This document shows positions 8,590 to 17,470 of a stretch of DNA of 64,000 nt, piece after piece; position 1 is the first letter of the stretch; each line of letters begins with the position of its first letter. The position numbers were made by a program, and so were the translations under genes. The DNA is from a virus: positions 34,691 to 98,690 of IMG/VR virus record IMGVR_UViG_3300042946_000581; one strand, given 5' to 3'. The notes beneath the pieces are model-generated. The model was not told the DNA's origin. It saw nothing but the letters and a program-made list of their open reading frames with translations, and did no database searches.

Positions 8590-8772
8590 TTAAGAATTTA
8601 AACCATTTATTCCGCCCAATGTTACGGCATTTAATTGGATGACAACATTATTTTGTCCATCAGTCCAAATTGGATGAGGGGGAATTATTTCTTGTGTTGA
8701 CCCACTACAAATTTCACATATGATAACTTCAGTGTTGGCACTAGTACCTGTTGGATAAAAATAATCTGCCAT
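8590..8772 (-). CDS. 60-aa stand-alone copy of a fibre C-terminal module
   Basis: The whole 60-aa protein aligns with the last 55 residues of the 599-aa neighbour: ICEICSGS / ICSVCWDG, IPPHPIWTDG / HPPHPTWTNG, VIQLNAVTLGGINGLNS / VVQLNAITLGGPNGLNN. A TATTTAT box lies 12 bases upstream, so it can start its own transcript. A trimerisation cap, chaperone or extra fibre subunit are all possible. The duplication is seen directly; its role is not. Confidence 0.75.
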   Translation of the reverse strand: MADYFYPTGTSANTEVIICEICSGSTQEIIPPHPIWTDGQNNVVIQLNAVTLGGINGLNS

Positions 8773-8784
8773 AATTTTTTATTT

Positions 8785-8791
8785 ATAAATA
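8785..8791 (-). promoter_or_regulatory. Putative late promoter box TATTTAT
   Basis: ATAAATA on the + strand, TATTTAT on the minus, 12 bases before the start of the 60-aa gene at 8772. Confidence 0.5.
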
Positions 8792-8799
8792 TTAACTTA

Positions 8800-10263
8800 T
8801 TATTTATAGTTCACAATTTGGAACTTTATTTGTCTTTTATAGGTATTAACTTCCCCACTACTTTCAACTTTAATATCAACATAATATTCATTTGGAATTT
8901 TATCTCTTGTATCAAAGATAAAATAGTATTCATTTGGAGTTCTATTAATTTGAGTCCAATCTTGAACTTGGACTTCGGTTTGACCTTCTCTTACATATAC
9001 ACGATAATAAGCACTTACTTTTGGTAATAATCTATTTGTTGTATAAGCTTGTTTAATAATAACCCCAACTTTTCTTATATCGGTATTAAATATTTTTTCA
9101 TCTTGTTTAATTCCATAATAATCAAATCCATATATTTTGGGGTTTTGAGAATTTGTACCAATTTGAATAGAATTCTTCATTGGTTGTAATGTAAAATCAT
9201 TTGTGATTGGATTAATTGGAAAACCATTAATACTTAGGTTATACCATTTATCTGAGAATGTACAAGGTGTTTTATACCCCATAAGTGGTGGAATTGTCAC
9301 CTCATATACCCCTTGAGTTCTTTGACAGCCAGTTAAACCTGTTAATCCAGGTATTGGGTTACCGGAATTGTCAATGATATTAATTAATGGAAGAAAATCT
9401 AAATTGAGTGGATTACCATCTTCATAAAGATAAAGATATAATTTATTAACTTTACCTAGGGTAAATAAATTTCTATCATCTTCTATTAAATCATTATAAG
9501 ATGTATCCAAATGTGGTTCATAGAACGTTTGAGTATGTCTTGTAAAGAATTGAACTTCATATGTGTCAGTTAAACCTGAGAACAATTCAAGTTGGGGTTT
9601 GTAAGCTATAACCCAACCTGTAACGCCAGATATTGTATTGTTTAATATACCATTTATTTCATTGGTCATATCAAATTCAATATTCTCATCACCGAACTCA
9701 AAATGTTGTTCTGCCACCAATGTTAATGCTGAGAATGGGACAGGAGATAAATTTCTATTGTTATAGATACCATTTTCTTCCCATACACCAATGGTTGTTG
9801 TTTCAAACCAATTTGAAGGTCTTGTTGAATAATTTCTATCCGTTATTACATATTGATATTGTAAATCTGCGAAATCATAACCAACACCTTCGTCCCAAAT
9901 TTGTGGTAAACTTGGGTCAAAATTAATTGGAGGAATTCTTAATAATAATAAATCAAATGATGTTGCTCTTAATCTTCCTTGTGATGTGAATGTGTTTAAT
10001 AATTCAATATCAAAGTTAGAGGTATTTGTCATTCTCAACGTATGTTTCATTGTTGAACAAGTTGTTGATATAACGCCATTTGTTAGTTTGGCTATAAGAG
10101 AATCCAAATCTAAATCAAAAATGAATCTACTGTAACCTATTGGATATTGTGATATTGCTGTAGTTCCAAAAAATAGTTCTGTTACTGGGTTTCTGCCAGT
10201 ATTGGTATAACTATTGTATATTAATGTATTATTTCTACTGAAATATGATTTGTGGATTGACAT
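8800..10263 (-). CDS. Tail/baseplate structural protein (487 aa)
   Basis: 487 aa, beta-rich, no Cys clusters and no enzyme motif. The N-terminal half has many aromatic/Asn-rich strands (SRNNTLIYNSYTNTGRNP); the C-terminal 130 residues look like an Ig-like strand domain ending YKRQIKFQIVNYK. It lies directly downstream of the hub OB-fold gene in the same direction, with its own TATTTAT box, so a baseplate or proximal tail-fibre part is the best guess. I do not recognise the family. Confidence 0.65.
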   Translation of the reverse strand: MSIHKSYFSRNNTLIYNSYTNTGRNPVTELFFGTTAISQYPIGYSRFIFDLDLDSLIAKLTNGVISTTCSTMKHTLRMTNTSNFDIELLNTFTSQGRLRATSFDLLLLRIPPINFDPSLPQIWDEGVGYDFADLQYQYVITDRNYSTRPSNWFETTTIGVWEENGIYNNRNLSPVPFSALTLVAEQHFEFGDENIEFDMTNEINGILNNTISGVTGWVIAYKPQLELFSGLTDTYEVQFFTRHTQTFYEPHLDTSYNDLIEDDRNLFTLGKVNKLYLYLYEDGNPLNLDFLPLINIIDNSGNPIPGLTGLTGCQRTQGVYEVTIPPLMGYKTPCTFSDKWYNLSINGFPINPITNDFTLQPMKNSIQIGTNSQNPKIYGFDYYGIKQDEKIFNTDIRKVGVIIKQAYTTNRLLPKVSAYYRVYVREGQTEVQVQDWTQINRTPNEYYFIFDTRDKIPNEYYVDIKVESSGEVNTYKRQIKFQIVNYK

Positions 10264-10278
10264 TTATATTCTTTATAC

Positions 10279-10285
10279 ATAAATA
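10279..10285 (-). promoter_or_regulatory. Putative late promoter box TATTTAT
   Basis: TATTTATGTATAAAG on the minus strand, 15 bases before the start at 10263. It overlaps the last coding bases around the stop of the upstream gene. Confidence 0.5.
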
Positions 10286-11863
10286 TCAATTAATTCTAAT
10301 ATTTTGATTTAGGATTAAACTTTCAGCATTATTCAATAAAGTTTCAATATCTTCAAGTCTTTGTCCATTCCCACTTGCACGTTTAGCTGGTTTAATAATT
10401 GCAATTGGATGAACGTGTCCTTCCAAGAAGGCATACATCTTTCTTAGTAGTTCAATAATTACTTCACCTCTAACGGTTGAATACGTTAGGTTTTGTAAGG
10501 ATGTTTCACCCCTAACGAAGGAATTCTGTGGTATACCATAGATAGTGTCTTGTAAGTCAATTTTTTGTTTTGAACTAGTTGCATCTTGGGATAATAAATA
10601 AATCTTTTGTGCTCCCATAACACCATAACTTATTGGTTCGGATTTAAATGAAGTTGGGAATACTGTATCTGTTACTACATCATATTGAGTACCATATATT
10701 GGTCTTTCTCCATTTCTACCTGATACTAGAAAATAACCACTTTCTTTTGACCCGTAATCTAAAAGAATTTTAGAACTAAATTTTAAAAAATTTGTGGTTT
10801 CGGTATTTAATGTTGTTGATGTAAAACTATTACCTAATTCGTATGTTAATTGTGATGGAGTAACAACAAATGGAAACGAGTTTTGGAAGGCTGTTTGATT
10901 TGGGGAAGAATAACCACTATAAGTTAGAAACCCTTCAAACACACCTTTGATAAATGTGTTGATGATATAAACAGTTTCATCAAAAGTTTTTCCCGCTATA
11001 TCAATTTTAGCATCAGTTGGTTTTAAGGTTGTACCAATGTTTAAATTTAATATTGTCTGAGGATTAAAATTTGATGTATCAAATCTTAAGTCTTCCTTGT
11101 TGTATGAATATAATTGGACAAATCCGTTAAATACATTTTGTGTATTTTCAAGATTATCAATATGCCAAACAACAACCTTTTCAATTGATTTAATAACCTC
11201 CTTTAATGAGGTTGTTTTTTGTGGTGATTCTTTGGTTTCTTGAATTGGGAAATAAGATAATTGTAAGAATGCTCTGTTATTATTTGGTATTGGTAATTTA
11301 CTATATTTTAATTCTGGTGTTTTTCCAGCACGTAACAATACTTCATTTTCTTTCAATATTAAATCAGCCGTACCTCTACCTAAAATACCAACATCTTGTG
11401 GTTTTGGGAATATACCTTCAACACTACCCCCACTTGAAGACAGATACGATCCATCAGGGTTACGAAGAGCTAAACCTTGTGAAATTCTAGTTCCGGTTGC
11501 CAAGAATTTTTTAGCTCCTTGGAAATTCTCAAATGGACTTAATAATGGGCTTGAGAATGGTCCTTGAATATAGAATTGATTTATTCTTTTATATTCTTTG
11601 TTCATATAGATTATATGAACATATTCATTAATTTGAGGCACTTGACTAACAAAAAATGGTAATAATGGTAAAAAAACAATTGGGTCTTTAGTAGTCCATT
11701 TCATTTTTTCTTCATCCCAATCATTAATTGCTCCAATAATTGCCGTATAATCATCTGTTTCAGGAATAACACGAAGTCTTCCTAACATCATTGGGTCATT
11801 ATTATCTAATACTCTACCCGCAAATATTATTTGATGTTCATTTTGTTTAGTTATTTCACTCAT
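10286..11863 (-). CDS. Baseplate central hub/spike protein, gp5-like OB fold
   Basis: 525 aa. Residues 12-34 (FAGRVLDNNDPMMLGRLRVI) match the start of T4 gp5-type hub proteins, whose N-terminal OB fold begins with FVGVVEDRMDPLKLGRVRV. This domain sits at the tail tip and connects the hub to the spike. Residues 40-120 continue the OB fold (PIVFLPLLPFFVSQVPQINE). No lysozyme domain is visible, so unlike T4 gp5 the wall-degrading activity must come from elsewhere. The C-terminus ends with a helical segment after GHVHPI. It overlaps the 70-aa gene upstream by 4 bases. Confidence 0.75.
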   Translation of the reverse strand: MSEITKQNEHQIIFAGRVLDNNDPMMLGRLRVIPETDDYTAIIGAINDWDEEKMKWTTKDPIVFLPLLPFFVSQVPQINEYVHIIYMNKEYKRINQFYIQGPFSSPLLSPFENFQGAKKFLATGTRISQGLALRNPDGSYLSSSGGSVEGIFPKPQDVGILGRGTADLILKENEVLLRAGKTPELKYSKLPIPNNNRAFLQLSYFPIQETKESPQKTTSLKEVIKSIEKVVVWHIDNLENTQNVFNGFVQLYSYNKEDLRFDTSNFNPQTILNLNIGTTLKPTDAKIDIAGKTFDETVYIINTFIKGVFEGFLTYSGYSSPNQTAFQNSFPFVVTPSQLTYELGNSFTSTTLNTETTNFLKFSSKILLDYGSKESGYFLVSGRNGERPIYGTQYDVVTDTVFPTSFKSEPISYGVMGAQKIYLLSQDATSSKQKIDLQDTIYGIPQNSFVRGETSLQNLTYSTVRGEVIIELLRKMYAFLEGHVHPIAIIKPAKRASGNGQRLEDIETLLNNAESLILNQNIRIN

Positions 11864-12072
11864 TTGTTAACTCTACTTTCGTATTCTTTTAAGATTGTGT
11901 TATATGTCAATTCCAACTTATCTAAGTGTTCTGTTAATTTGATAAGAGTTTCTTTAGTGAATTTAAAATCTTCTTGGATAAAATCCATAGCAAATGTTAA
12001 ATCTCTATTTGGTGAAGATTTGTAATCTTTAATTATTTTTAGTGCTTTTTCAGCTTGTTCTTTTTTATCCAT
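11860..12072 (-). CDS. Small coiled-coil protein (70 aa)
   Basis: 70 aa, almost entirely charged helix with heptad-like Leu spacing (LIKLTEHLDKLELTYNTIL). It overlaps the hub gene by 4 bases (ATGA type) and starts 4 bases after the 706-aa gene's stop, so translational coupling in the baseplate operon is likely. A small assembly factor or linker is possible. Function unknown. Confidence 0.6.
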   Translation of the reverse strand: MDKKEQAEKALKIIKDYKSSPNRDLTFAMDFIQEDFKFTKETLIKLTEHLDKLELTYNTILKEYESRVNK

Positions 12073-12076
12073 ATTT

Positions 12077-14197
12077 TTAAAGACCTAAACCAAATGCTAC
12101 ATTTGGAACAGTTAATCCAGCAGGTGTTACTGCTGTAGGTTTTAATGCAACCGAAACTTTACGATTTGTATTTTCTCTTTCAGTACCTTTTATGTTACCA
12201 AAAACTGATAGCACTGTTAAATTTGGTGAACCATCTGGCATTGGTCCTGTTGGGATTCCTAATTTCTGCATCTCCTCAATAGTATTAATAAATGCTCTTG
12301 ACTCAGAAAATCCATCCAAAAACTCAGAAGCAAATAATAATGGGAGTGGAATTTGATTTATTGCACCAGCTAAAGCACCTAAAACTCCACCTGAACTACC
12401 ATTTGAGTTTTCTTCATCTTCATCACTACCATCACTTTTGGTTGTACTACCATCACGATTACCTTCTTTTTTACTAATACCATCAATGAAATTAGTTGTA
12501 GCATCTGTGGCGGTTTCAATACCTTTGGTTACTGCTTTTGCGGTTTTGCTTAACCCTTTTGCCACACCTGGAAATTCTAGTGTTAAACTAATTATTTTTA
12601 ATAGTTCATCCACAACATTTTTACATTTTCTCCAATCGGTTATTAATTGTCCAACCAATAATAAAATTTGAATTAGTTTTAGAATTATTACATTCGTTTT
12701 TCTTTTCTTTTCATCTTCAATATCTTGTATAGTTGAGTCAATCAATTTTAATAAATCCTTTTTAATCTTATTATATAATGTTTCAATGAATTGAGCCCCA
12801 ACTCTTGAAATCAAATTAACCATAAATTTTTTGAATTTTTTTGTAAATTCAATAAGATTATCATTAAGATTAATATCTTGTTGCCCTAATGATAATAACA
12901 TCGTATAAAAAGGTAATAAAACTTTTGGACTTAATAATGAGAAAACAACTCCTTGTCCCATTAATTTAATAAAGTTTGCGTCAACGGCCGCAACAATATT
13001 ACCCCCAGGTATATTAATATTCCAGTTTGGATTATTAGTTACAGATTGGGTTATTTGACTAGCAGCATTAACTTGGTCTTCATCAGGAACAAATCTTAAA
13101 GCATCCAATGCACCTACAATACTATCGACATCAACTGGTAATTCTACATTACCACAATCAACATATTGTACTACACCTTTTTTAATATTACTAATTCTGA
13201 TTTCAATGTTTCTTAAATCAATTGCACTAAATTCAAAAAAAGAATCATCAATTGGGTCATCTTGAGGCACTTTTGCGACACCACTAACATCAATTTCTTT
13301 TCTATTGTCAAAACAAATCCCTAATATTCTTAGTAATAAAATTTGGAATTTAGAATTAACTTCAAGTTGATTAGAACCAGTATTTAATCCAATATCTAAA
13401 GCACCTGTTAATATATTCATTATGTTTGCTATAATATTATTGAATTCAACAACTCTAATTGATTTATAATAATCAAGTAAAAATTGTACAACAGTTGTTG
13501 CGTTAGCAAATCTTGGGGCTAATGTTATTTTAAACCAAGGCCCACCAATTGGGTTTGTTGGGTTTGTTTCGGTATATTCAATATCAAATAAATCTTGTCC
13601 TGATTGACCCTTGTATAATTGTCCTCCAGCTGTAAATGAATATGGCGTATTTGGTGTTTGTGTTAACGCATATAATTGTCTATTCATTGAAAACGGATTG
13701 TCCTGAATAACAATTGGGTTTTTTTCATACAAAAATTTACCAATATCATCATTGGGGTCTATTTTTAATAAACCCAATAAATCCAATGCTGCTACTTTTA
13801 TATAAATTACTTGTCCTGGTTGATATCTTTGTTGTTGGTCGCAACCAATGGCTTTGACTGTCTCGTCAAATAATATTTCCGAAAGAATTGGTTCAATTTT
13901 TTTTATTACCTTTAAAAGTAATTTCTTAATAAATCCAATAGTACCTTTTTCGTTATTATTTGATAAAGTTGCAACACCTAATAATCTATCAAGTTGACCT
14001 TGTGTATCTTTTTCAAATTTTTTTACTTTACCTTTTAACTCAGATAATTTATTTGATGTTGATTCTTTTAAATCATCAAAACTTTCCCCAACACTTTTTG
14101 TTACACTATTGTATTCTTTCTTAAGTTCGTTATATGATTGTGTTGCGGAAACTTTATCTCTGAGTTGTTTATAATCTGATTTTAAATCTAAACCCAT
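12077..14197 (-). CDS. Large tail/baseplate structural protein (706 aa)
   Basis: 706 aa. Residues 1-70 are a coiled coil. Residues 80-120 are amphipathic (FIKKLLLKVIKKIEPILSEI). The middle holds a beta-rich region with QQQRYQPGQVIYIKVAALDL. Two hydrophobic helices lie near VVFSLLSPKVLLPFYTMLL and VIILKLIQILLLVGQLI, and a Ser/Asp/Asn/Gly-rich linker precedes a C-terminus ending VPNVAFGLGL. The coiled coil and hydrophobic helices could fit a short tape-measure or hub component, but length and order do not match any family I can name. It directly precedes the hub genes. Confidence 0.6.
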   Translation of the reverse strand: MGLDLKSDYKQLRDKVSATQSYNELKKEYNSVTKSVGESFDDLKESTSNKLSELKGKVKKFEKDTQGQLDRLLGVATLSNNNEKGTIGFIKKLLLKVIKKIEPILSEILFDETVKAIGCDQQQRYQPGQVIYIKVAALDLLGLLKIDPNDDIGKFLYEKNPIVIQDNPFSMNRQLYALTQTPNTPYSFTAGGQLYKGQSGQDLFDIEYTETNPTNPIGGPWFKITLAPRFANATTVVQFLLDYYKSIRVVEFNNIIANIMNILTGALDIGLNTGSNQLEVNSKFQILLLRILGICFDNRKEIDVSGVAKVPQDDPIDDSFFEFSAIDLRNIEIRISNIKKGVVQYVDCGNVELPVDVDSIVGALDALRFVPDEDQVNAASQITQSVTNNPNWNINIPGGNIVAAVDANFIKLMGQGVVFSLLSPKVLLPFYTMLLSLGQQDINLNDNLIEFTKKFKKFMVNLISRVGAQFIETLYNKIKKDLLKLIDSTIQDIEDEKKRKTNVIILKLIQILLLVGQLITDWRKCKNVVDELLKIISLTLEFPGVAKGLSKTAKAVTKGIETATDATTNFIDGISKKEGNRDGSTTKSDGSDEDEENSNGSSGGVLGALAGAINQIPLPLLFASEFLDGFSESRAFINTIEEMQKLGIPTGPMPDGSPNLTVLSVFGNIKGTERENTNRKVSVALKPTAVTPAGLTVPNVAFGLGL

Positions 14198-14571
14198 TAT
14201 TTTTTCATTTTGTATTGGTTGTCTGACTTAGTAATATCTCTCTCCATTAAATCTTTAATAATATCATCATCCATATTAATATCTGAAATAGAAAATGATT
14301 CTTTCGTAGAGTTTGTTTTTTCCCAAATTGAAGCTTGTAATTTAGAAAGAGATAATTTTTTTTCAACACAATCATTGATTATTTTTTGTTGTTTTTCAAT
14401 AACAGGCCCTATAAGAGTCATATCTTCAGGTTCTTTCATCATTGTCAACATTTTGTTTTGAATACGCATTGCGGTATTTCTCTGTTCTACAAGTTCATTG
14501 TAGATTTCCTGCATTAAGGATAAAATAGATTCCTTAGATAAATTAATTTCTTTTTTTAAAGGTCTTGCCAT
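14197..14571 (-). CDS. Helical hypothetical protein (124 aa)
   Basis: 124 aa, highly charged helices with Met-rich stretch MRIQNKMLTMMKEPEDM. Its stop overlaps the start of the 706-aa gene by one base, so it is in the same transcript. A TATTTAC sequence lies about 11 bases upstream, a one-base variant of the late box. No family recognised; a structural adaptor or assembly chaperone is possible. Confidence 0.6.
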   Translation of the reverse strand: MARPLKKEINLSKESILSLMQEIYNELVEQRNTAMRIQNKMLTMMKEPEDMTLIGPVIEKQQKIINDCVEKKLSLSKLQASIWEKTNSTKESFSISDINMDDDIIKDLMERDITKSDNQYKMKK

Positions 14572-14583
14572 AATAGTAAATAT

Positions 14584-15336
14584 TTATCTAACCATTTTTT
14601 CAATCATATTAACATATAAAAATTTGAACTTTTTAAGTGATGAACGAATTTCTTTCGTACTCAAATTTGTCATTTCTCTTAATGATAATAAGATGATATT
14701 TTTATTGAATTTATTATTTGATGTACTAATAAATATTTTATCATAGTTTTCAAATATTTCATATAGAGCTTCACCTAATTTAATTTCATTTTCATTAAGC
14801 GTATTCTGCTTGAACACCTCATCCAATTCTTTTAAAAATCTTTTAATAACATCATCCGCTTCTATGGATTCATTGTCAATACTGTATGAAAGGTTTTCAT
14901 CGTTTTCCAAATCAGATGAAATATCTTCATATGATACCTTTCTATTTGTTTCTTTTTGGTCTTTTTGAATCTGACCCATTAAATAATGTTTGCATATTGT
15001 TCCAAAATAGGAATATGCTTTCTTTTCTTTTGATGGTTTAAATTTATCAATTTTTGTCATCAAAAAGGAGTGGGTGTCATGGTGAATTTCTTCAAATTCA
15101 ACGTCTTTACGATATAGTTTGTAAGTCCTTATAATTGAGGAAATCATTTTATCTATTGGATGTCTTAAAAAATCATTATAGATTTTGTTTTTTTCCTCAA
15201 AAGAATCGGCAATTAAAAAATCTCTAACTGCCAATTCTTGTATTTCACCAAAATAAATTTTATCTTTCTTGGGTTTTCTCCCCTTCTTTTTTGACTCTAA
15301 ACTTGTATCATCGGACAAATTTTTTTCATCTGTCAT
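14584..15336 (-). CDS. Late-transcription sigma factor, gp55-like
   Basis: 250 aa. A basic N-terminus (KKKGRKPKKDK) is followed by residues 60-133 that resemble sigma region 2 as found in T4 gp55: FLMTKIDKFKPSK, then AYSYFGTICKHYLMGQIQKD and basic QKETNRK, comparable to the [20 protein letters not shown] block of gp55. An acidic linker and a helical C-terminal domain (SLREMTNLSTKEIRSSLKKF), resembling a region-4 or helix-turn-helix module, follow. Such factors direct host RNA polymerase to late promoters. It would be the natural partner of the TATTTAT boxes listed here; that link is inference. Confidence 0.7.
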   Translation of the reverse strand: MTDEKNLSDDTSLESKKKGRKPKKDKIYFGEIQELAVRDFLIADSFEEKNKIYNDFLRHPIDKMISSIIRTYKLYRKDVEFEEIHHDTHSFLMTKIDKFKPSKEKKAYSYFGTICKHYLMGQIQKDQKETNRKVSYEDISSDLENDENLSYSIDNESIEADDVIKRFLKELDEVFKQNTLNENEIKLGEALYEIFENYDKIFISTSNNKFNKNIILLSLREMTNLSTKEIRSSLKKFKFLYVNMIEKMVR

Positions 15337-15344
15337 TAGATTTT

Positions 15345-16139
15345 TTAAGATTGGTATTTTATTGCTCTATCTACAAGGAAAAAAGATTCTTTTTTGGCTG
15401 AGTCAATCCAAAATTGGATTTCTTCTTTACTAAGAACTTCATCCCCATTTTTATAATCCCAAAAGATAGAACCTTGTCTGAGATTGGTATGTTTATATCC
15501 AATTCTTGGAATGGTCATAATATTCACAGAATTATGTGTTAGACGTAAAAATAATTCATAACCAAATGTGAGTTTAAACGAAGGTTTAAGTAGTCCAAAA
15601 TCAACAAATGATGACCTTTTAATGACCATACCAGACATTTGGAAATTCTGATAACTCAAAAGTGTTTCATTGGTTAATATACCTATTTCACTAGAAATAT
15701 TTACAGCAAATGTTGCCTCATTGGTAAATCCAGCAAATTGTCCATTCTCAGTTACATCAACAACAATTGGTAAGAAACAATTGGTGTCTTTATAGATTTT
15801 AGAATATTTGTCAACATTCTTAAACCAAATTTTAGAATACTCATCATCAAATTCAAAAATTGATATCCATTTTGATTTTGCAATTCTTGCTCCGTGATTT
15901 ACTTGTTCAGCAAAACCAGGTTTTTTAGTCCACACTTCTCTAGTCACATTGATTCCACTAAAATCGTATGTATCTAAAAATTCAACCAATTTCGTTTCAT
16001 CGGTATGAACAAGAATTAATTCATTAATCTCAACTTCTTGGGTTTTGATTGATGTTATTGCTTTGTTAAAATAATCCTCAAACCAAGGGTGTGATGAAGA
16101 TTTAAGTGGTAGTATTACTGATAAATCAAATTTTTCCAT
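15345..16139 (-). CDS. Glycosyltransferase family 2
   Basis: 264 aa from the ATG at 16139, which follows the upstream gene's stop (16141) immediately; a longer frame reaching 16211 would overlap it by 71 bases. GT2 features: MEKFDLSVILPLKSSSHPWF start, FNKAITSIKTQEVEINELIL, a nucleotide-binding region with WISIFEFDDEYS (D-D at the DxD position), and a C-terminal acceptor region with FGYELFLRLT. Transfers a sugar from a nucleotide-sugar donor; substrate unknown. First of the long glycan gene block. Confidence 0.8.
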   Translation of the reverse strand: MEKFDLSVILPLKSSSHPWFEDYFNKAITSIKTQEVEINELILVHTDETKLVEFLDTYDFSGINVTREVWTKKPGFAEQVNHGARIAKSKWISIFEFDDEYSKIWFKNVDKYSKIYKDTNCFLPIVVDVTENGQFAGFTNEATFAVNISSEIGILTNETLLSYQNFQMSGMVIKRSSFVDFGLLKPSFKLTFGYELFLRLTHNSVNIMTIPRIGYKHTNLRQGSIFWDYKNGDEVLSKEEIQFWIDSAKKESFFLVDRAIKYQS

Positions 16140-16140
16140 A

Positions 16141-17199
16141 TTATTCAACGGTTTGTAATTTATTATATTGTTCCTCAAAGGATTTAAGTCTAACGTCCAA
16201 ATATCCTTCAAATTTATTTAATACATTGTCTTTGAATGTTTCAGATGTTGGTAAATTTTCAACAACCTTTTTCATCTCATTTAACAAAGTATCACTAATA
16301 TTATCTTCTAACCAATTTTGTAAGAAATCGGCAACATAGTCAGATAAATCATTTTTATTACTAATCCATATTCCATTATCCTCAGACATCCATTGTGGAA
16401 TCATTCTTGGTCCAATACCTAAACAAGGTACACCACATTTCATTGATTCTAATGGGAATGTACCATATGCACTTGTTTCATCAATCCAAACCGACATAAA
16501 TGATTTCTGTAAAACATTTGCAAATTCTTTTTCACTAATTGCTCTCATATCTTTAAATGTAATCCATCTATATTGGGGGAATTTAAGATAAAAATTCTTA
16601 ATCATATTTAAGGCTTCACGTTGTTCTCTGGCGTGAATTGCGATAATTGGATTTGCAGGGTATTCTGATGGTTTAAAATCATCTGAGATATATGGTTCAA
16701 TAACGTCAATTGATATATTTTTCATTATATTTGAAATATATTCCTTTTGTTGTTCTGAAGTTGTAATACATTTCATAAATCCAAGTTGTGCCCAAGATTG
16801 ACCTGGTTGTAAAGTTTCCAATATGTGGTCATACGCTTGAGATAAAACAATTTTACCACAAGGTAAATTACTGATTTGACTCATTACAAAACCATATAGT
16901 TCTGGGATAATAATGAAATCTTCTGGAGCAACTTGTAGTTTTTGGCCATCAATTGATTGATGTTGGAGTTCCATATATTTTGAATCCAACCAATTTGATA
17001 CGCCAACATAATCATTCTTCTCGTGTAACATAACAACATTATATCCACCCTCAGATAGAACATATGCCATACGATAAATGTAGGCAACGGATGCTTTTGC
17101 GTTACCTTTGGTGTCTTGAATTAAGAAATAGATAACTGATTTTTTACTTTTTAAATTTTCTATTGATTTTTCAATCTTTAAAATTTGTTCTGGTGTCAT
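16141..17199 (-). CDS. GT-B fold glycosyltransferase
   Basis: 352 aa. The N-terminal Rossmann half contains AYIYRMAYVLSEGGYNVVML. The C-terminal half has the donor-binding signature SAYGTFPLESMKCGVPCLGI (E-x2-x-C-G-x-P), typical of GT4/GT1-like enzymes, then IWISNKNDLSDYVADFL. Cytoplasmic, soluble. It stands immediately upstream of a GT2 gene, so the two probably act on the same glycan. Confidence 0.8.
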   Translation of the reverse strand: MTPEQILKIEKSIENLKSKKSVIYFLIQDTKGNAKASVAYIYRMAYVLSEGGYNVVMLHEKNDYVGVSNWLDSKYMELQHQSIDGQKLQVAPEDFIIIPELYGFVMSQISNLPCGKIVLSQAYDHILETLQPGQSWAQLGFMKCITTSEQQKEYISNIMKNISIDVIEPYISDDFKPSEYPANPIIAIHAREQREALNMIKNFYLKFPQYRWITFKDMRAISEKEFANVLQKSFMSVWIDETSAYGTFPLESMKCGVPCLGIGPRMIPQWMSEDNGIWISNKNDLSDYVADFLQNWLEDNISDTLLNEMKKVVENLPTSETFKDNVLNKFEGYLDVRLKSFEEQYNKLQTVE

Positions 17200-17200
17200 A

Positions 17201-17470
17201 TTATATTTTGTTTATTAATTTTTTATATAGTAATGAATTGAAGGCTAATCTAAATGGCATTGATAATTCAGTACTTTTCATACCTAACGCTTCATCAGCT
17301 TCTTCATTTTCAACAATAAGTGTTTCTGTCATCATTTTAACCATTTCATATTTAACAACACTTATATGATTCTGTGGTATACCGGTATAGTTAGTTGGGG
17401 GTTCTACATTGATATATTTTTCAATTGCATCAATATCAAAGTAATAATTTTCACCTAATATTTTTAACAT
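17201..17470 (-). CDS. Hypothetical protein (89 aa)
   Basis: 89 aa, with YFDIDAIEKYINVE followed by an acidic helix (LIVENEEADEALGM). No motif recognised. Its start overlaps the HAD-like gene by 7 bases and its stop is one base before the downstream glycosyltransferase start, so it is part of one translation-coupled operon. Confidence 0.6.
   Translation of the reverse strand: MLKILGENYYFDIDAIEKYINVEPPTNYTGIPQNHISVVKYEMVKMMTETLIVENEEADEALGMKSTELSMPFRLAFNSLLYKKLINKI

Noticed and set aside
9633-11490. Open frames on the + strand opposite baseplate genes (9633-9926, 11206-11490)
   Set aside because: They lie inside well supported minus-strand genes, have biased composition and no family signal.
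16140-16211. Upstream start (16211) of the GT2 gene at 15345
   Set aside because: It would overlap the upstream glycosyltransferase by 71 bases; the GT2 family N-terminus starts at the ATG at 16139.
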